The notes: generated by a model not told the origin, from the sequence alone. Positions 28,320 to 36,859 are shown, counted from the stretch's first letter. The stretch: 64,000 bases of DNA from Paraburkholderia podalyriae (GCF_014397785.1 NZ_VZQQ01000007.1:186001-250000); one strand, 5' to 3'. Numbers and translations: made by a program.

Positions 28320-29221
28320 TCACGCGGTATGCAGCTCGCTCAACCGGCACAACAGAATTCCGTAGCCGGTCAGATGCCCGAGGTACACGCTCGTAAATAT
28401 GTTCGACGCGGGCAGGTCCCCGGTCAGCTGACGCAGGTCCTCCAACTGCAACGGCGGCGCCGCGAGCGGCGCTCGCTCGCGGCGCAGGTCCGCCGCCTCG
28501 GCCAACTGCCGGTGCGCATTCACGAGCTTCGCGAGCCGCGCGAGAAACGCTTCGCGCCACGCGGCGTCGAGCGCGGCGAACTGATCGTGAAACGTGTCCA
28601 TCGTTTCGAGAAAATTGACCAGCGAATCGAAGGTCTCCTGATAGCTCGCGAACAGCGGCAGCCGTGCCGCGTTGCGCTTCAGATGCGGCGACACCCACGC
28701 CTGCTCGATGTCGGTCTTCAGCAGCAGGTGCGCCTGCTTCAGGTTCGTGCTGAGCGTGCGCAGCTTCGAGGCCGCCGGCTTGATCTGCGCTTTATCGAGC
28801 CGACCCGCGGCCAGTTGCGCGACGACGTCGGTGGCCTGTTCGTTGCCATCGTTGACGAGAGCGACGGCCGCAGCGCGACGATGCTGAAGATCACGAGCGG
28901 CAGCAGCGCCGCGCCCATCCACAGGTGCGGCGCGGTCAGCCAGATCAGCAGCGTGCCGATCGGCATCGCCACCACGTTCGAAAACACGCGCTAGTGGAAG
29001 TAGCTTCTGGCCGCCGAAATCGAGCTACCGAGCGCCAGTGTCAGCATCGTCGAACCGGCGAGCGGCACGGCAGCGTCCGGGTAGCCGAGCAGATACGGGA
29101 GACCGAAACCGATCCACAGGCCGAGCGTCAGCTTCGTGTACTTGGCGGTTTCCGAAAGAGAAAAGCGCGCGAGCGCGCGGCGCAACGGCGTGAGTGGCTT
29201 GTGCTGATACCTGTTCGACAT
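28320..29221 (-). pseudogene. Broken aromatic-acid-exporter-like membrane protein (FUSC/DUF2955-like)
   Basis: The sequence reads as one protein of about 300 residues with two lesions. The N-terminal part (29221 down to 28994) has two membrane segments and ends at a TAG (28991-28993) where the frame then continues as RVFSNVVAMPIGTLLIWL. A tryptophan-to-stop change is the simplest explanation. Around 28865-28880 the frame shifts, and the rest (VNDGNEQATDVVAQLAAG to SELHTA) is a soluble helical C-terminal region. The family resembles FUSC/ArAE efflux proteins. Two independent lesions make it a likely pseudogene rather than a read error. Confidence 0.72.
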
Positions 29222-29666
29222 GGTTTCTATGCTGGCGGATAACAGTAGGCCCGGCCCCGCGCGGCGGTCGCGACATGCGCGGACCTGACCTTACCGGTCC
29301 ACCGCCAGGCGCGGTTATTGCGTGCGAGACAGCGACCGCGTTGGCGCGTTTTGCAGGACCCGCGTCGCATCGAGCGTAGCGGCCGACGTCAGGCGCATGG
29401 CTGCCTGTCTGGGGTTCTAGCTGGGTGGGCGTTTTTTACCAGCTTTGCACACTTTTTTTGCCAACTCGCGCAGTATCGGGCGGCGTTTGTCTGGAGCACC
29501 ACGGAAGCGAGGCGGAAACGCAACGCTGCTGTGTTGTCGCGCGTACGCGACAGGATTACATTCGATGAGAAGTGCGTGCAAGCGACAGCCCGCGAGCGCG
29601 GCCTATCCGCGCGCTCGTCGATTGGTCAGCTTGTAGCAGGAAGTGGCATACCCGGAGCGTATTTCG
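29222..29666. other. Intergenic stretch, no gene seen
   Basis: About 440 bases lie upstream of the next rightward gene. They include T-rich stretches around 29430-29460 but no hairpin with a clean T-run and no open frame with a credible start signal. The promoters of the two diverging genes are presumably here. Confidence 0.4.
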
Positions 29667-30494
29667 ATGGCTACCGATCCCGACGATACCGACTTGCGTG
29701 ATTTCGCAGCGGACGGCCGGTACTCCGGCTTCAATCTCGACGGCCCCAACGAATCGGGCGCGCCACCGCCGCGCTTCGGCCGCCTCGCGCTGTGCCTCGC
29801 GGCAGCGGGCGCGCTGACCTTCGGCGTGATGGGCACCGTCGCCTACGGCGTGTGGTTCAATCAGGATCAGCAGACCTATGCGGATGCCATCGCCGGCGCG
29901 CGCCAGGCGCTCGGCTCGTCGGCATCGGGCGGGGTGCCGACGGTCGCCGTCGCGCACGCGCCGCAGGACGTCGCCGCGCCGTCGGCCACGCCGCCAGCTA
30001 TACAGTCGGTCACAAAGTCAGCCGCGCAGCCCAACGCGCCGGATGCTGCGCTCGAAGCGGCCGGCGTGAAAGGCGGTTTCGAGGACACCAACCCGGCCGT
30101 CTGGTCCGGGCAGATTCGCCCGATTGCGCCTGACCCGAGTCTCAACGCCACGCTGGCCGATACGCCGGTCGATACCTCGGTCGATCCGTCGGTCGATAGT
30201 TCGGCCGACCCGCCCGCGACCCCGATTGCTCCCGCGTCACCCTCGCGCTCCACCCGGCACATCAGCAGTGCCGCCGGTTCCACCGCGGCCGGTTCCACCG
30301 CGGCCGGTTCCACCGCGCAGCCCGCGGCCGGCCACGGCGCGAAAGAAACGCGGCTCGCGCAGCAGGAGCGGCGCGCGTCGTCGAAGCACAAGAGCAGCAG
30401 TCTGTTTGCGCGGATCGGACAGTTCTTTCGACGCGTGAGCTATCGTCAAAATGACAACGGCCGACAGCAACGAGATACCTACTCCCATCCCTGA
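29667..30494 (+). CDS. Single-pass membrane protein with disordered Ala/Pro/Ser/Thr-rich tail, unknown function
   Basis: This protein of about 275 residues has an acidic N-terminal tail, one hydrophobic segment (LALCLAAAGALTFGVMGTVA, about residues 40-59), then a long low-complexity region with a GSTAA repeat and a basic C-terminus. The start could be the ATG at 29667 (GGAG upstream) or a GTG at 29643. The gene overlaps the diguanylate cyclase gene by 44 bases in another frame, so they are likely co-expressed. No known domain was recognised. Confidence 0.6.
   Translation: MATDPDDTDLRDFAADGRYSGFNLDGPNESGAPPPRFGRLALCLAAAGALTFGVMGTVAYGVWFNQDQQTYADAIAGARQALGSSASGGVPTVAVAHAPQDVAAPSATPPAIQSVTKSAAQPNAPDAALEAAGVKGGFEDTNPAVWSGQIRPIAPDPSLNATLADTPVDTSVDPSVDSSADPPATPIAPASPSRSTRHISSAAGSTAAGSTAAGSTAQPAAGHGAKETRLAQQERRASSKHKSSSLFARIGQFFRRVSYRQNDNGRQQRDTYSHP
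30274..30318 (+). repeat. 15-bp in-frame tandem repeat, three copies
   Basis: The unit ccggttccaccgcgg occurs at 30274-30288 and 30289-30303, and with its last base changed at 30304-30318. It encodes repeated Gly-Ser-Thr-Ala-Ala in the disordered tail of the preceding membrane protein, and copy number could vary without breaking the frame. Confidence 0.9.
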
Positions 30495-31647
30495 GGGAGC
30501 GGCCGTCGGGGCGGCAGCGCCAGCCGGGCCGCGCGGCGGCGCACTCGCGCGCATGCCGGTGCGGCCCTTCCGGCCGGGGCCCGCGAGCATCGCCGTGGCC
30601 GCGCTGTTGTGTCTGCTGTTCGGCTTGCTGTACGTGGCGATGCAGATCCGCACGGTGTTTTCCGATCAGTTGAAGCAGGAGTACGCGGGCCTCGTGCTCG
30701 AAGCCGCCGGGCGCGTCGACAGCGCGCGCGAACAGTTGGCCGTGTGGCAGCGCATGGCCAATGCTCCAGCGAATCACGACGCGTCGTTCGTGCCGGCCTA
30801 TGACGCGGCGCGCGCCGAACTCGCGCGGCGTTTCGCATCGCTCGCGGCGCTCGTCAACGCGAGTCCGTCGCCGGCGCCGCCCATTCCGTCGATGTCACCG
30901 ACGCAGGCGGCGCCCGAAGCCGTCGCGACCGTGCTCGGCAGCGTGTCCGCCTACTGGCGCGCGCAACGCGACGCCGCGAGCGCCGACGTGCGGCTGCGCG
31001 TCGCGCACGTCGCGCGCACGCTGATCGCGCTCGCCGCGCTGCTGTTCTGCATGCTGATCACGGCGCTCGGCATGTACGCGAAGCGCAACCGGCAGCTTGC
31101 GGGGCAGTCGCACGAGTTCGAGCACGCGTCGCTGCACGATCCGCTGACCGGCCTGTCGAACCGCCGCAAGCTGCTGGCCGCGCTCGACTCCGCCGCGAAG
31201 AACGCGCGGACTTCGGTCGCCGAGCAGCGGCTCGCCGTGCTGTATATCGACCTCGACGGCTTCAAGCAGGTCAACGATTCGTTCGGGCATCGCACCGGCG
31301 ACGAATTCCTCGCCGCGGTGTCCGCGCGGTTTCGCGCGTCGGTGCGCAAAGGCGATCTGGTCGCGCGCATCGGTGGCGACGAGTTCGCGGTGCTGGTGCG
31401 CACATTCGCGGGCGATGACGAACTGGCCGAGATCGGGCGCCGGCTGATGGCCTGCGTGGTCGACACCGACGAGCAGATGGGAATCGGTGGCGTGCGCGCG
31501 AGCGTGGGCATCGCGAGCTATCCCGACGACGTCGACGATCACCGCCGTCTGGTCGCCGCTGCCGATGCCGCGATGTATCGGATCAAGCGCACCGGCAAGA
31601 ACGGCTTCGCGTTCGCGGCGCGGACGGGCAGGGAAGCGACGTTGTGA
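30451..31647 (+). CDS. Membrane-bound diguanylate cyclase (GGDEF)
   Basis: This 398-residue protein has two membrane segments (about 46-66 and 189-209) flanking a periplasmic sensor of roughly 120 residues, then a GGDEF domain. The active site is intact: DLDGFKQVNDSFGH is followed by GGDEF (308-312). The feedback-inhibition I-site RKGD (299-302) sits exactly five residues before it. It should make cyclic-di-GMP and be subject to product inhibition. The periplasmic domain was not recognised. Translation is probably coupled to the overlapping gene upstream. Confidence 0.92.
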   Translation: MTTADSNEIPTPIPEGAAVGAAAPAGPRGGALARMPVRPFRPGPASIAVAALLCLLFGLLYVAMQIRTVFSDQLKQEYAGLVLEAAGRVDSAREQLAVWQRMANAPANHDASFVPAYDAARAELARRFASLAALVNASPSPAPPIPSMSPTQAAPEAVATVLGSVSAYWRAQRDAASADVRLRVAHVARTLIALAALLFCMLITALGMYAKRNRQLAGQSHEFEHASLHDPLTGLSNRRKLLAALDSAAKNARTSVAEQRLAVLYIDLDGFKQVNDSFGHRTGDEFLAAVSARFRASVRKGDLVARIGGDEFAVLVRTFAGDDELAEIGRRLMACVVDTDEQMGIGGVRASVGIASYPDDVDDHRRLVAAADAAMYRIKRTGKNGFAFAARTGREATL

Positions 31648-31660
31648 ACCCGCGCGAGCG

Positions 31661-32311
31661 TCACTGATCGTCGTTGCGCCACTCGGTCAGCTTCTCCCGC
31701 TCATTGAGTTCGATAAACGCGGGCCGTGCGCGCAGCCTGCGGATATAGCTCGCGAGATGCGGCCAGCCCTCTGTCGCCGGGCGCGGCATGTTGCGGGTCC
31801 AGCGCATCAGCACGAGCGCGAGCAGGTCGGCGGTGCTGAGCTTGCCGCCCGCGAGGTAGCCGTGGCCGTCGGCGAAATGCGTGTCGAGCCGCGCGCACGC
31901 CTGCTCGATGCGGTGCCGCGCGAGCGCGCGCACCGCGTCGGCGCCAGCCGGGTCGCCGTCGCTGCCGGCGTAGAACCAGTCGCGCATCGCGGGCAGCAGC
32001 GTGTTCGCGAGGTAGATCATCCATTCGAGCCATTCCGCGCGTGCGACCGACCCCGGCGCGGGCGCAAGGCCGGCCTCGGCGTGGCGCTCCGCGAGCAGCA
32101 TCAGCAGCGCGGCCGATTCATGCCGCGGCTCGCCATCGACGATCAGCGTCGGCACGCGGCCGGCCGGATTCAGACGCAGATACTCGGGATCGTGCTGCTG
32201 GCCGGCGTCGATATCGACGAGCCGCGCTTCGAACGGCACGCCGATTTCGAGCAGCATCCAATGCACGGCCATACTGGCCGCGCCGGGCGAGTAGTACAGA
32301 ACGTAGGACAT
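31661..32311 (-). CDS. Glutathione S-transferase family protein
   Basis: This 216-residue protein has an N-terminal thioredoxin-like domain (YYSPGAASMAVHWMLLE, then NPAGRVPTLIVDG and ESAALLMLLAER) and a helical C-terminal domain with LSTADLLALVLMRW. The serine in YYSPGAAS is in the position of the catalytic residue of beta-class-like enzymes. It should conjugate or reduce electrophilic substrates with glutathione. Its ATG directly follows the stop codon of the symporter gene, so it is probably expressed from that transcript. Confidence 0.88.
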   Translation of the reverse strand: MSYVLYYSPGAASMAVHWMLLEIGVPFEARLVDIDAGQQHDPEYLRLNPAGRVPTLIVDGEPRHESAALLMLLAERHAEAGLAPAPGSVARAEWLEWMIYLANTLLPAMRDWFYAGSDGDPAGADAVRALARHRIEQACARLDTHFADGHGYLAGGKLSTADLLALVLMRWTRNMPRPATEGWPHLASYIRRLRARPAFIELNEREKLTEWRNDDQ

Positions 32312-33787
32312 TCAATGCACCGACGCGTGCTTTTCCTGCTCGGCCGCGCTCGGCTGTGTAACCGCGCTGACGATCGCGAACACGATCACGTTCACCGCGA
32401 GCGCGACGAAGCCGATGTTGACGTCCTTCAACGCATCGGGCAGGAACGGCATCAGTTGGCCGACGCTCCAGTGCAGCGTCGTGCTCAGCGTAACCACCGC
32501 GACACCCGCGACGATGCCGCAGAACGCGCCTTGTTTGGTCGCGCGGTTGCGTGGAAACAGGCTGCAAATCACCGCCGGGAAAAGCTGCGTGACGAAGCTG
32601 TAGCCCATCAGCAGTAGCGCGACGATGGTTTCGCCGCCGTTCAGGGTGAAGCCGACCGCAACCAGCGCCACGACCGGCACGAGGACGCGCGCGATCGTCG
32701 CGACCGACGCATCCGACGCGTTGCGGTTCACCATGCCGCGATAGACGTCGTTGGCGAGCAGCGTCGATGCCGCAGTCAGGATCATCGAGCCCGGCACCAG
32801 CGCGGTCAGGATACCGGCCGCGCCGATCACGCCGATGAACCATGGATCGAAGGTCTGCAGCGACAGGCGGAACAGCGACAGGTCGATGTCGGCGCCCTTC
32901 AGGCCCGGCACGCGCAGCGTCGCCGCGAAGCCGACGAAGAACACGAACAGCAGGATCAACTGATAGAGCGGCAGGATCGCGGCATTGCGGCGGAAGATCC
33001 GCTCGTCCTTCGCCGTGAAGATCGAGCCGAACGTGTGTGGCCACATGAAGAAGCCGAGCGCGGTCAGCAGCACCGTGGACTGGAACCACACGACGCTTGA
33101 GCCACGCGCCGGGAAGGTCAGGAAGCCAGGACGCGCGGCGTCGATCGTGCGGAACATCTCGCCGAAGCCGCCGTAGTAATGCAGCGGCAGATAGATGCCG
33201 AGGAACAGCACGATCGCGAGAATCAGCAGGTCCTTGACCACCGAGTTCCACGCGGAGCCGCGCACGCCCGACACGATCACGTAAGAGGTCACGACGATCG
33301 CGCCGATCCAGATCGCCGCTGTCGACGTGATCACACCGTACGACGCGGTCGCAACGATGATGCCGAGGCCCTTCAGTTGCAGCACCAGATACGGAATCAG
33401 CGCGGTCACGCCGACCAGCGCGACCAGCGTGCCGAGCGCCGGACTATCGTATTTGCGCGTGAAGAAGTGCGGCTGCGACACGAGGTGGTGCGTTTTCGCG
33501 TAGCGCCAGATCGGCGGCAGCATCCAGTACGACAGGATGTACGCGAGCGTGCCGTAGGCGAGGATGTAGTAGACCGGCGCGCCCTTGCCGTACGCGAAGC
33601 CGCTGCCGCCGAGGAACGTGAAGGTCGTATAGATTTCGCCGGCCATCAGCAGGAACACGAACGCGGTGCCGAAGCTGCGGCCGCCCACGCTCCACTGCTC
33701 GAGGTTCATGTCGTGGCCGCGCCTTGCGCGCACGCCGAGGAACAGCGCGAACAGCGTGACCGCGGCGATGATGACGAGTGCGCTCAT
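32312..33787 (-). CDS. Sodium:solute symporter (SSS family, monocarboxylate-type)
   Basis: This 491-residue protein has about thirteen hydrophobic segments and SSS family features, including the early WSVGGRSFGTAFVFLLMAGE and FLGGSGFAYGKGAP. It most likely takes up a carboxylate with sodium, like MctP-type transporters. The ATG at 33787 has GGAGG eight bases upstream. It overlaps the DUF3311 gene by four bases (ATGA). A DUF3311 small membrane protein next to such symporters is a recurrent pairing in Burkholderiales. Confidence 0.92.
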   Translation of the reverse strand: MSALVIIAAVTLFALFLGVRARRGHDMNLEQWSVGGRSFGTAFVFLLMAGEIYTTFTFLGGSGFAYGKGAPVYYILAYGTLAYILSYWMLPPIWRYAKTHHLVSQPHFFTRKYDSPALGTLVALVGVTALIPYLVLQLKGLGIIVATASYGVITSTAAIWIGAIVVTSYVIVSGVRGSAWNSVVKDLLILAIVLFLGIYLPLHYYGGFGEMFRTIDAARPGFLTFPARGSSVVWFQSTVLLTALGFFMWPHTFGSIFTAKDERIFRRNAAILPLYQLILLFVFFVGFAATLRVPGLKGADIDLSLFRLSLQTFDPWFIGVIGAAGILTALVPGSMILTAASTLLANDVYRGMVNRNASDASVATIARVLVPVVALVAVGFTLNGGETIVALLLMGYSFVTQLFPAVICSLFPRNRATKQGAFCGIVAGVAVVTLSTTLHWSVGQLMPFLPDALKDVNIGFVALAVNVIVFAIVSAVTQPSAAEQEKHASVH

Positions 33788-33999
33788 GAGCGAGCCTCCT
33801 CGGCAGCGGTGGCGACGTGTCGGTTGGTCGGATCGAGGTGGTAGATGATCGCCATGATGATCGCGCTCAACACTACCCACATGACGATCCAGGCCAGCAC
33901 GAACGGCATGCCGAGCACGAGCGGCTCGACCCGATTGACAAACGCAATGCCGACCAGCATGCCGATGAACGGCAGTGCGGCAAGAACTCGAAGCAGCAT
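33784..33999 (-). CDS. DUF3311 small membrane subunit of the symporter
   Basis: This 71-residue protein has two hydrophobic helices (VLAALPFIGMLVGIAFV and a second around FVLAWIVMWVVLSAIIMAI) and the asparagine-arginine loop common to DUF3311. It overlaps the symporter start by four bases, so the two are co-translated. It probably assists the symporter's assembly or activity; that role is inferred from the pairing. Confidence 0.87.
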   Translation of the reverse strand: MLLRVLAALPFIGMLVGIAFVNRVEPLVLGMPFVLAWIVMWVVLSAIIMAIIYHLDPTNRHVATAAEEARS

Positions 34000-34307
34000 G
34001 TGGGCAACTCCTCGAACCAGTAGGTATGTGTCGTTGAAATTCCGGGCTTCGCTGACGACTGTATGCCGGATACTTCGGTCCCGTAAAGCAGGTCAAAATA
34101 AATGTCAGGACTTCGACCGTTGCAGATGCATCTTCCCGGCCCGGGTTGCTGCACCGCAAGGCAGGACGCGCGGCGGCGCGCAAGTTGCGGCGCGGCCTTT
34201 TTGCAAGGATGACGGGCGCGCCGCGATATCATCTGCGAGCATTGCAGCATTCCCGGACCGCGCGATGGGTGCCGGCTTCATCACTGTTAGCGCGAACCCG
34301 CGCAAGC

Positions 34308-34351
34308 GCACGCAGACGCACGCAGACAAACACAGACGCACGGACACGCAC
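34308..34351 (+). repeat. Degenerate 10-bp tandem repeat next to the marC start
   Basis: The unit gcacgcagac occurs twice exactly (34308-34317, 34318-34327), then as aaacacagac and gcacggacac, with a partial copy gcac ending right at the ATG of the MarC gene. It occupies the place where a ribosome binding site would be expected, and none is visible. Confidence 0.8.
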
Positions 34352-35029
34352 ATGGTCGAAAGTCTGATCTCGGACATTCTGTTTGGCTTCACCGGCTTGA
34401 TCAGCATCATCAATCCGTTCGGCGGCGCGTTTGTGTTTCTGGACCGAACCGCGTCGTTGACCCTCGACGAGCGCAACGCGCTCGCCCGCAAGATCGCGAT
34501 CAACGCCGCCTGCGTGCTGCTGGTGGCGTTCTTCATCGGCACGCCGATCCTGCATTTCTTCGGTATTTCAATGGAAGCGCTGCGCATCGGCGGCGGGCTC
34601 GCGCTTGCGGTGGGCGGCTGGCAGATGCTCAATGCGCCCGATACGCCAGCGCTCGAGCAAACGGGTGTCAAGCGCGTCGACGCCGAGAACGCGATGTCGC
34701 GTGCTTTCTTTCCGCTGACCGTGCCGCTGACCACCGGGCCCGGTTCGATCGCGACCGCGATCGCGCTTTCCGCGAATCGCACGCACAAGCTGTCGGCGTT
34801 CGTGATGTCGAGCATCGCGTCGGTCGCGATCACGTTCGCGGTGGCCGTCACCGTGTATCTGATCTATAGCCGCGCGACCGTGTTGGCGCGCTATCTCGGC
34901 GTCGAGGGCACCAAGGTCGCCTTGCGGGTGTCGGCGTTCCTGCTGCTGTGCATCGGTGTGCAGATCATCCTGACCGGCGTGTCGGAATTCCTGATTCCGA
35001 TCGCGACGATGCCGCGGGCGGCGCGCTAG
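34352..35029 (+). CDS. MarC/YchE family integral membrane protein
   Basis: This 225-residue protein has six hydrophobic segments. FTGLISIINPFGGAFVFL at the N-terminus and FPLTVPLTTGPGSIATAIAL in the middle are the duplicated NP..G and PLT.GPG motifs typical of the MarC family. The function is unsettled; the earlier link to antibiotic resistance was withdrawn. The ATG at 34352 is chosen because the family starts here, although an in-frame upstream extension through the tandem repeat is open. A porin remnant follows directly. Confidence 0.88.
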   Translation: MVESLISDILFGFTGLISIINPFGGAFVFLDRTASLTLDERNALARKIAINAACVLLVAFFIGTPILHFFGISMEALRIGGGLALAVGGWQMLNAPDTPALEQTGVKRVDAENAMSRAFFPLTVPLTTGPGSIATAIALSANRTHKLSAFVMSSIASVAITFAVAVTVYLIYSRATVLARYLGVEGTKVALRVSAFLLLCIGVQIILTGVSEFLIPIATMPRAAR

Positions 35030-35053
35030 CGCCGCGTCGTCCGGGCGCGCTCC

Positions 35054-35221
35054 ATGTATCGCGCACCTTCCTGTACGGCACGTTCGGCTACGTGCGCAAC
35101 GGCAGCAACTCGAACTTTTCGCTCGAGGCCGCACCGCGCGATTCGACGACCAACCAATACGAATCCGCCCGTCGGTGAATCGCAGACCGGCGCTTATGTC
35201 GGGATGATGCATCAGTTCTGA
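35054..35221 (+). pseudogene. 3' remnant of a Gram-negative porin gene
   Basis: Two frames together read as the last strands of a trimeric porin. RTFLYGTFGYVRNGSNSNFS comes first in one frame, then, after a shift near 35150-35165, PVGESQTGAYVGMMHQF followed by a stop at 35219. A terminal phenylalanine after a beta strand is the outer-membrane assembly signal of such porins. Everything upstream of about 35054 is gone and the sequence abuts the marC 3' region. This is a deletion scar rather than a gene. Confidence 0.82.
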
Positions 35222-35295
35222 CGAGGCGCCGTTTCGCGACGCCGATCGTCTCGCGATTTCAGCGCTTGATATTCGACGCGCGGCGCACGCCGGCG

Positions 35296-35481
35296 TCATG
35301 CGCGCACCGGCGGCGGCGCCTCTGGCGGATCGCCTTCGGGTGGCGGGTCGGGATTGCCGGGCGGATCGTCGGGGACCGGATCGGGGTCGATGTTCGGCGG
35401 CGGCGTCTTCGGCGGGATGTCGGGGTCGACTTCGGGCGGCATCGGCGTGTGCAGATGCAAGGTCGTGTCAGGTAAATCCAT
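35296..35481 (-). CDS. Small proline/aspartate-rich protein
   Basis: This 61-residue protein consists almost entirely of PP, DP and PE units after a short start (MDLPDTTLHLHTPMPPEV). It is probably disordered, with no signal peptide. The ATG at 35481 has GGAG about six bases upstream; one at 35493 would add four residues. Similar proline-rich short proteins occur in Paraburkholderia-type genomes. The function is unknown. Confidence 0.6.
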   Translation of the reverse strand: MDLPDTTLHLHTPMPPEVDPDIPPKTPPPNIDPDPVPDDPPGNPDPPPEGDPPEAPPPVRA

Positions 35482-35657
35482 CAAGCTCTCCATCGGGTCT
35501 TCGTTGATACGCGCAACGCTCGTGCCGCGGCGTAACGGGCGTCGTACGCGTGGAACGGCAATTGCTGACAGCGGGCACGCGCGCCGCATCGCGATGACCG
35601 CGCGCGCGCCGCTCACACCGGACATCGCCCCCGCAAAGCACAGCACGAGGAACGCAT

Positions 35658-35903
35658 ATGGCCCGACACAAGGCCGACGTTGCTGACGACGAGTTCGAGA
35701 TTTTCGCCAGCTATCACGGAACAGGCGACGGCCGCTACATAGGTGGATTGAAGGTAGTGAGGAAAGCGGACAGGAGGATCCTTTTTCCGTTCGACGGTGC
35801 TCCGCAGATCGGCCCCTACGCGACCGCCGACGAAGCACGGCGCGCCGCGATCGCGTACGGCCGTGGGATCGTCGCGGCCGATCGCGCGGCGCCGGAAAGC
35901 TGA
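35658..35903 (+). CDS. Small conserved protein of Burkholderiales type (DUF6723-like)
   Basis: This 81-residue soluble protein has an acidic N-terminus and the compact pattern FEIFASYHGTGDGRYIGGLK, then FPFDGAPQIGPYATADEAR, as in short proteins often found in several copies in Burkholderia relatives. I associate this with DUF6723 but cannot verify it. GAGG lies upstream of the ATG. No catalytic motif is seen. Confidence 0.7.
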   Translation: MARHKADVADDEFEIFASYHGTGDGRYIGGLKVVRKADRRILFPFDGAPQIGPYATADEARRAAIAYGRGIVAADRAAPES

Positions 35904-35951
35904 GCCGGCAGAGCCGGCCTCGCGCTTCTCGTGCGAGGCGCGCGGGCGTCA

Positions 35952-36044
35952 TCAAGGCATGCCGCCGAGCGACGGCGAATTCGTGCTGCCGCGCGCAGGA
36001 TCGTCCGGATGTTCGTCGGACACGCGAATAGTCGCGATGCTCAT
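35952..36044 (-). CDS. 30-residue microprotein with strong ribosome binding site
   Basis: The frame encodes MSIATIRVSDEHPDDPARG and eleven further residues, then a stop. What supports it is the start region: two near-identical AAGGAGAA-type sites lie in tandem, the nearer one ending five bases before the ATG. The sequence has no known domain. The gene diverges from the small gene at 36241, so the 196 bases between them should hold both promoters. Confidence 0.5.
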   Translation of the reverse strand: MSIATIRVSDEHPDDPARGSTNSPSLGGMP

Positions 36045-36240
36045 GAAGTTCTCCTTTCGGTTCTCCTTTTTTACAAAGACACCATGCGATGCGCCTGCAT
36101 TCGACGTCGCAACGGCCGTGCCCGTCGCGTCGTGTGCGCGCTTCGCGGCTGAGGCGCGATTGTTGCTGCATGAACCAGATGCCCGTTCGACGCAGCGTGC
36201 AACGACGCGAATCGACGGCGGAACCAACGAGGAGGGCGTC

Positions 36241-36567
36241 ATGCAGAATCCCCGATCGACAGACTCCCGGCAGCAGGGCGTGGCGGCAGGCGGCAAGCAG
36301 CCCGCGCCGTCGGACAACCGCGGCGGGCCTCCGATGTCCGACGAAGTCAAAGCCCGCAACAAGCCGAGCGGCACGCACTACGTCGAGCCGAGTCCGCTCG
36401 GCATCGAACCGGTCGAGCAGACCGGCGTGGACAAAGCGACCAATCCGCCCCGTTCGAGCGAGCGGCCGCGGCACGGCGCCGAAGTGCCGCTCGGCACGGG
36501 CGAGCACGCCGAGCCGCCGGGCGGCGGCGGGCGCGAATCGCATCGCAAGCAGCCGGGCGAGCAATGA
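36241..36567 (+). CDS. Hydrophilic disordered protein, unknown function
   Basis: This 108-residue protein is rich in proline, glycine, glutamate and arginine with no hydrophobic segment. Motif-like pieces are GTHYVEPSPLGIEPVEQTG and a glycine run near the end. A good ribosome binding site (GAGGAGGG) lies before the ATG at 36241, so a longer in-frame extension upstream is not used. It has the look of a stress-related hydrophilic protein, but this is only an impression. Confidence 0.6.
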   Translation: MQNPRSTDSRQQGVAAGGKQPAPSDNRGGPPMSDEVKARNKPSGTHYVEPSPLGIEPVEQTGVDKATNPPRSSERPRHGAEVPLGTGEHAEPPGGGGRESHRKQPGEQ

Positions 36568-36628
36568 CGCGCCGCGTTGCGTGGCAGCCCGTGAATGAAA
36601 TCCATCAACACGTAACCGGAGAAAGCGC

Positions 36629-36805
36629 ATGCAACCGGACAATCCTACCGAACCGATGAACCCCGGCGACGAAGCGCCACCCAACACGCCGGGCGCTGGC
36701 GAAGACCTGTGCCGCGCGTGCCACGGCACCGGCAAGGTCGAGGGAAGCCGCTGCACACTATGCGGCGGCACGGGCAAAGTGCTGCAGGGCATCGGCGGAG
36801 GCTAG
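36629..36805 (+). CDS. 58-residue DnaJ-type zinc-finger microprotein
   Basis: The small frame ends with two CxxCxGxG units: CRACHGTG (28-35) and CTLCGGTG (42-49). These are half of a DnaJ cysteine-rich domain and should bind one zinc ion. The N-terminal 27 residues are proline-rich and acidic. CGGAGA lies before the ATG at 36629. There is no J domain, so it is not a co-chaperone in the usual sense. It sits 61 bases after the previous hydrophilic protein gene and may be co-transcribed. Confidence 0.75.
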   Translation: MQPDNPTEPMNPGDEAPPNTPGAGEDLCRACHGTGKVEGSRCTLCGGTGKVLQGIGGG

Positions 36806-36859
36806 CCGTGCGGTCGACGGCAAATTCGCGGCAAGCGCATCACAGGCGAGGAGCCAACC

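Noticed and set aside
35797..36567. A single 256-codon protein starting at 35797
   Set aside because: The strong ribosome binding site and sensible start are at 36241; the upstream part overlaps the DUF6723-like gene and an opposite-strand microprotein.
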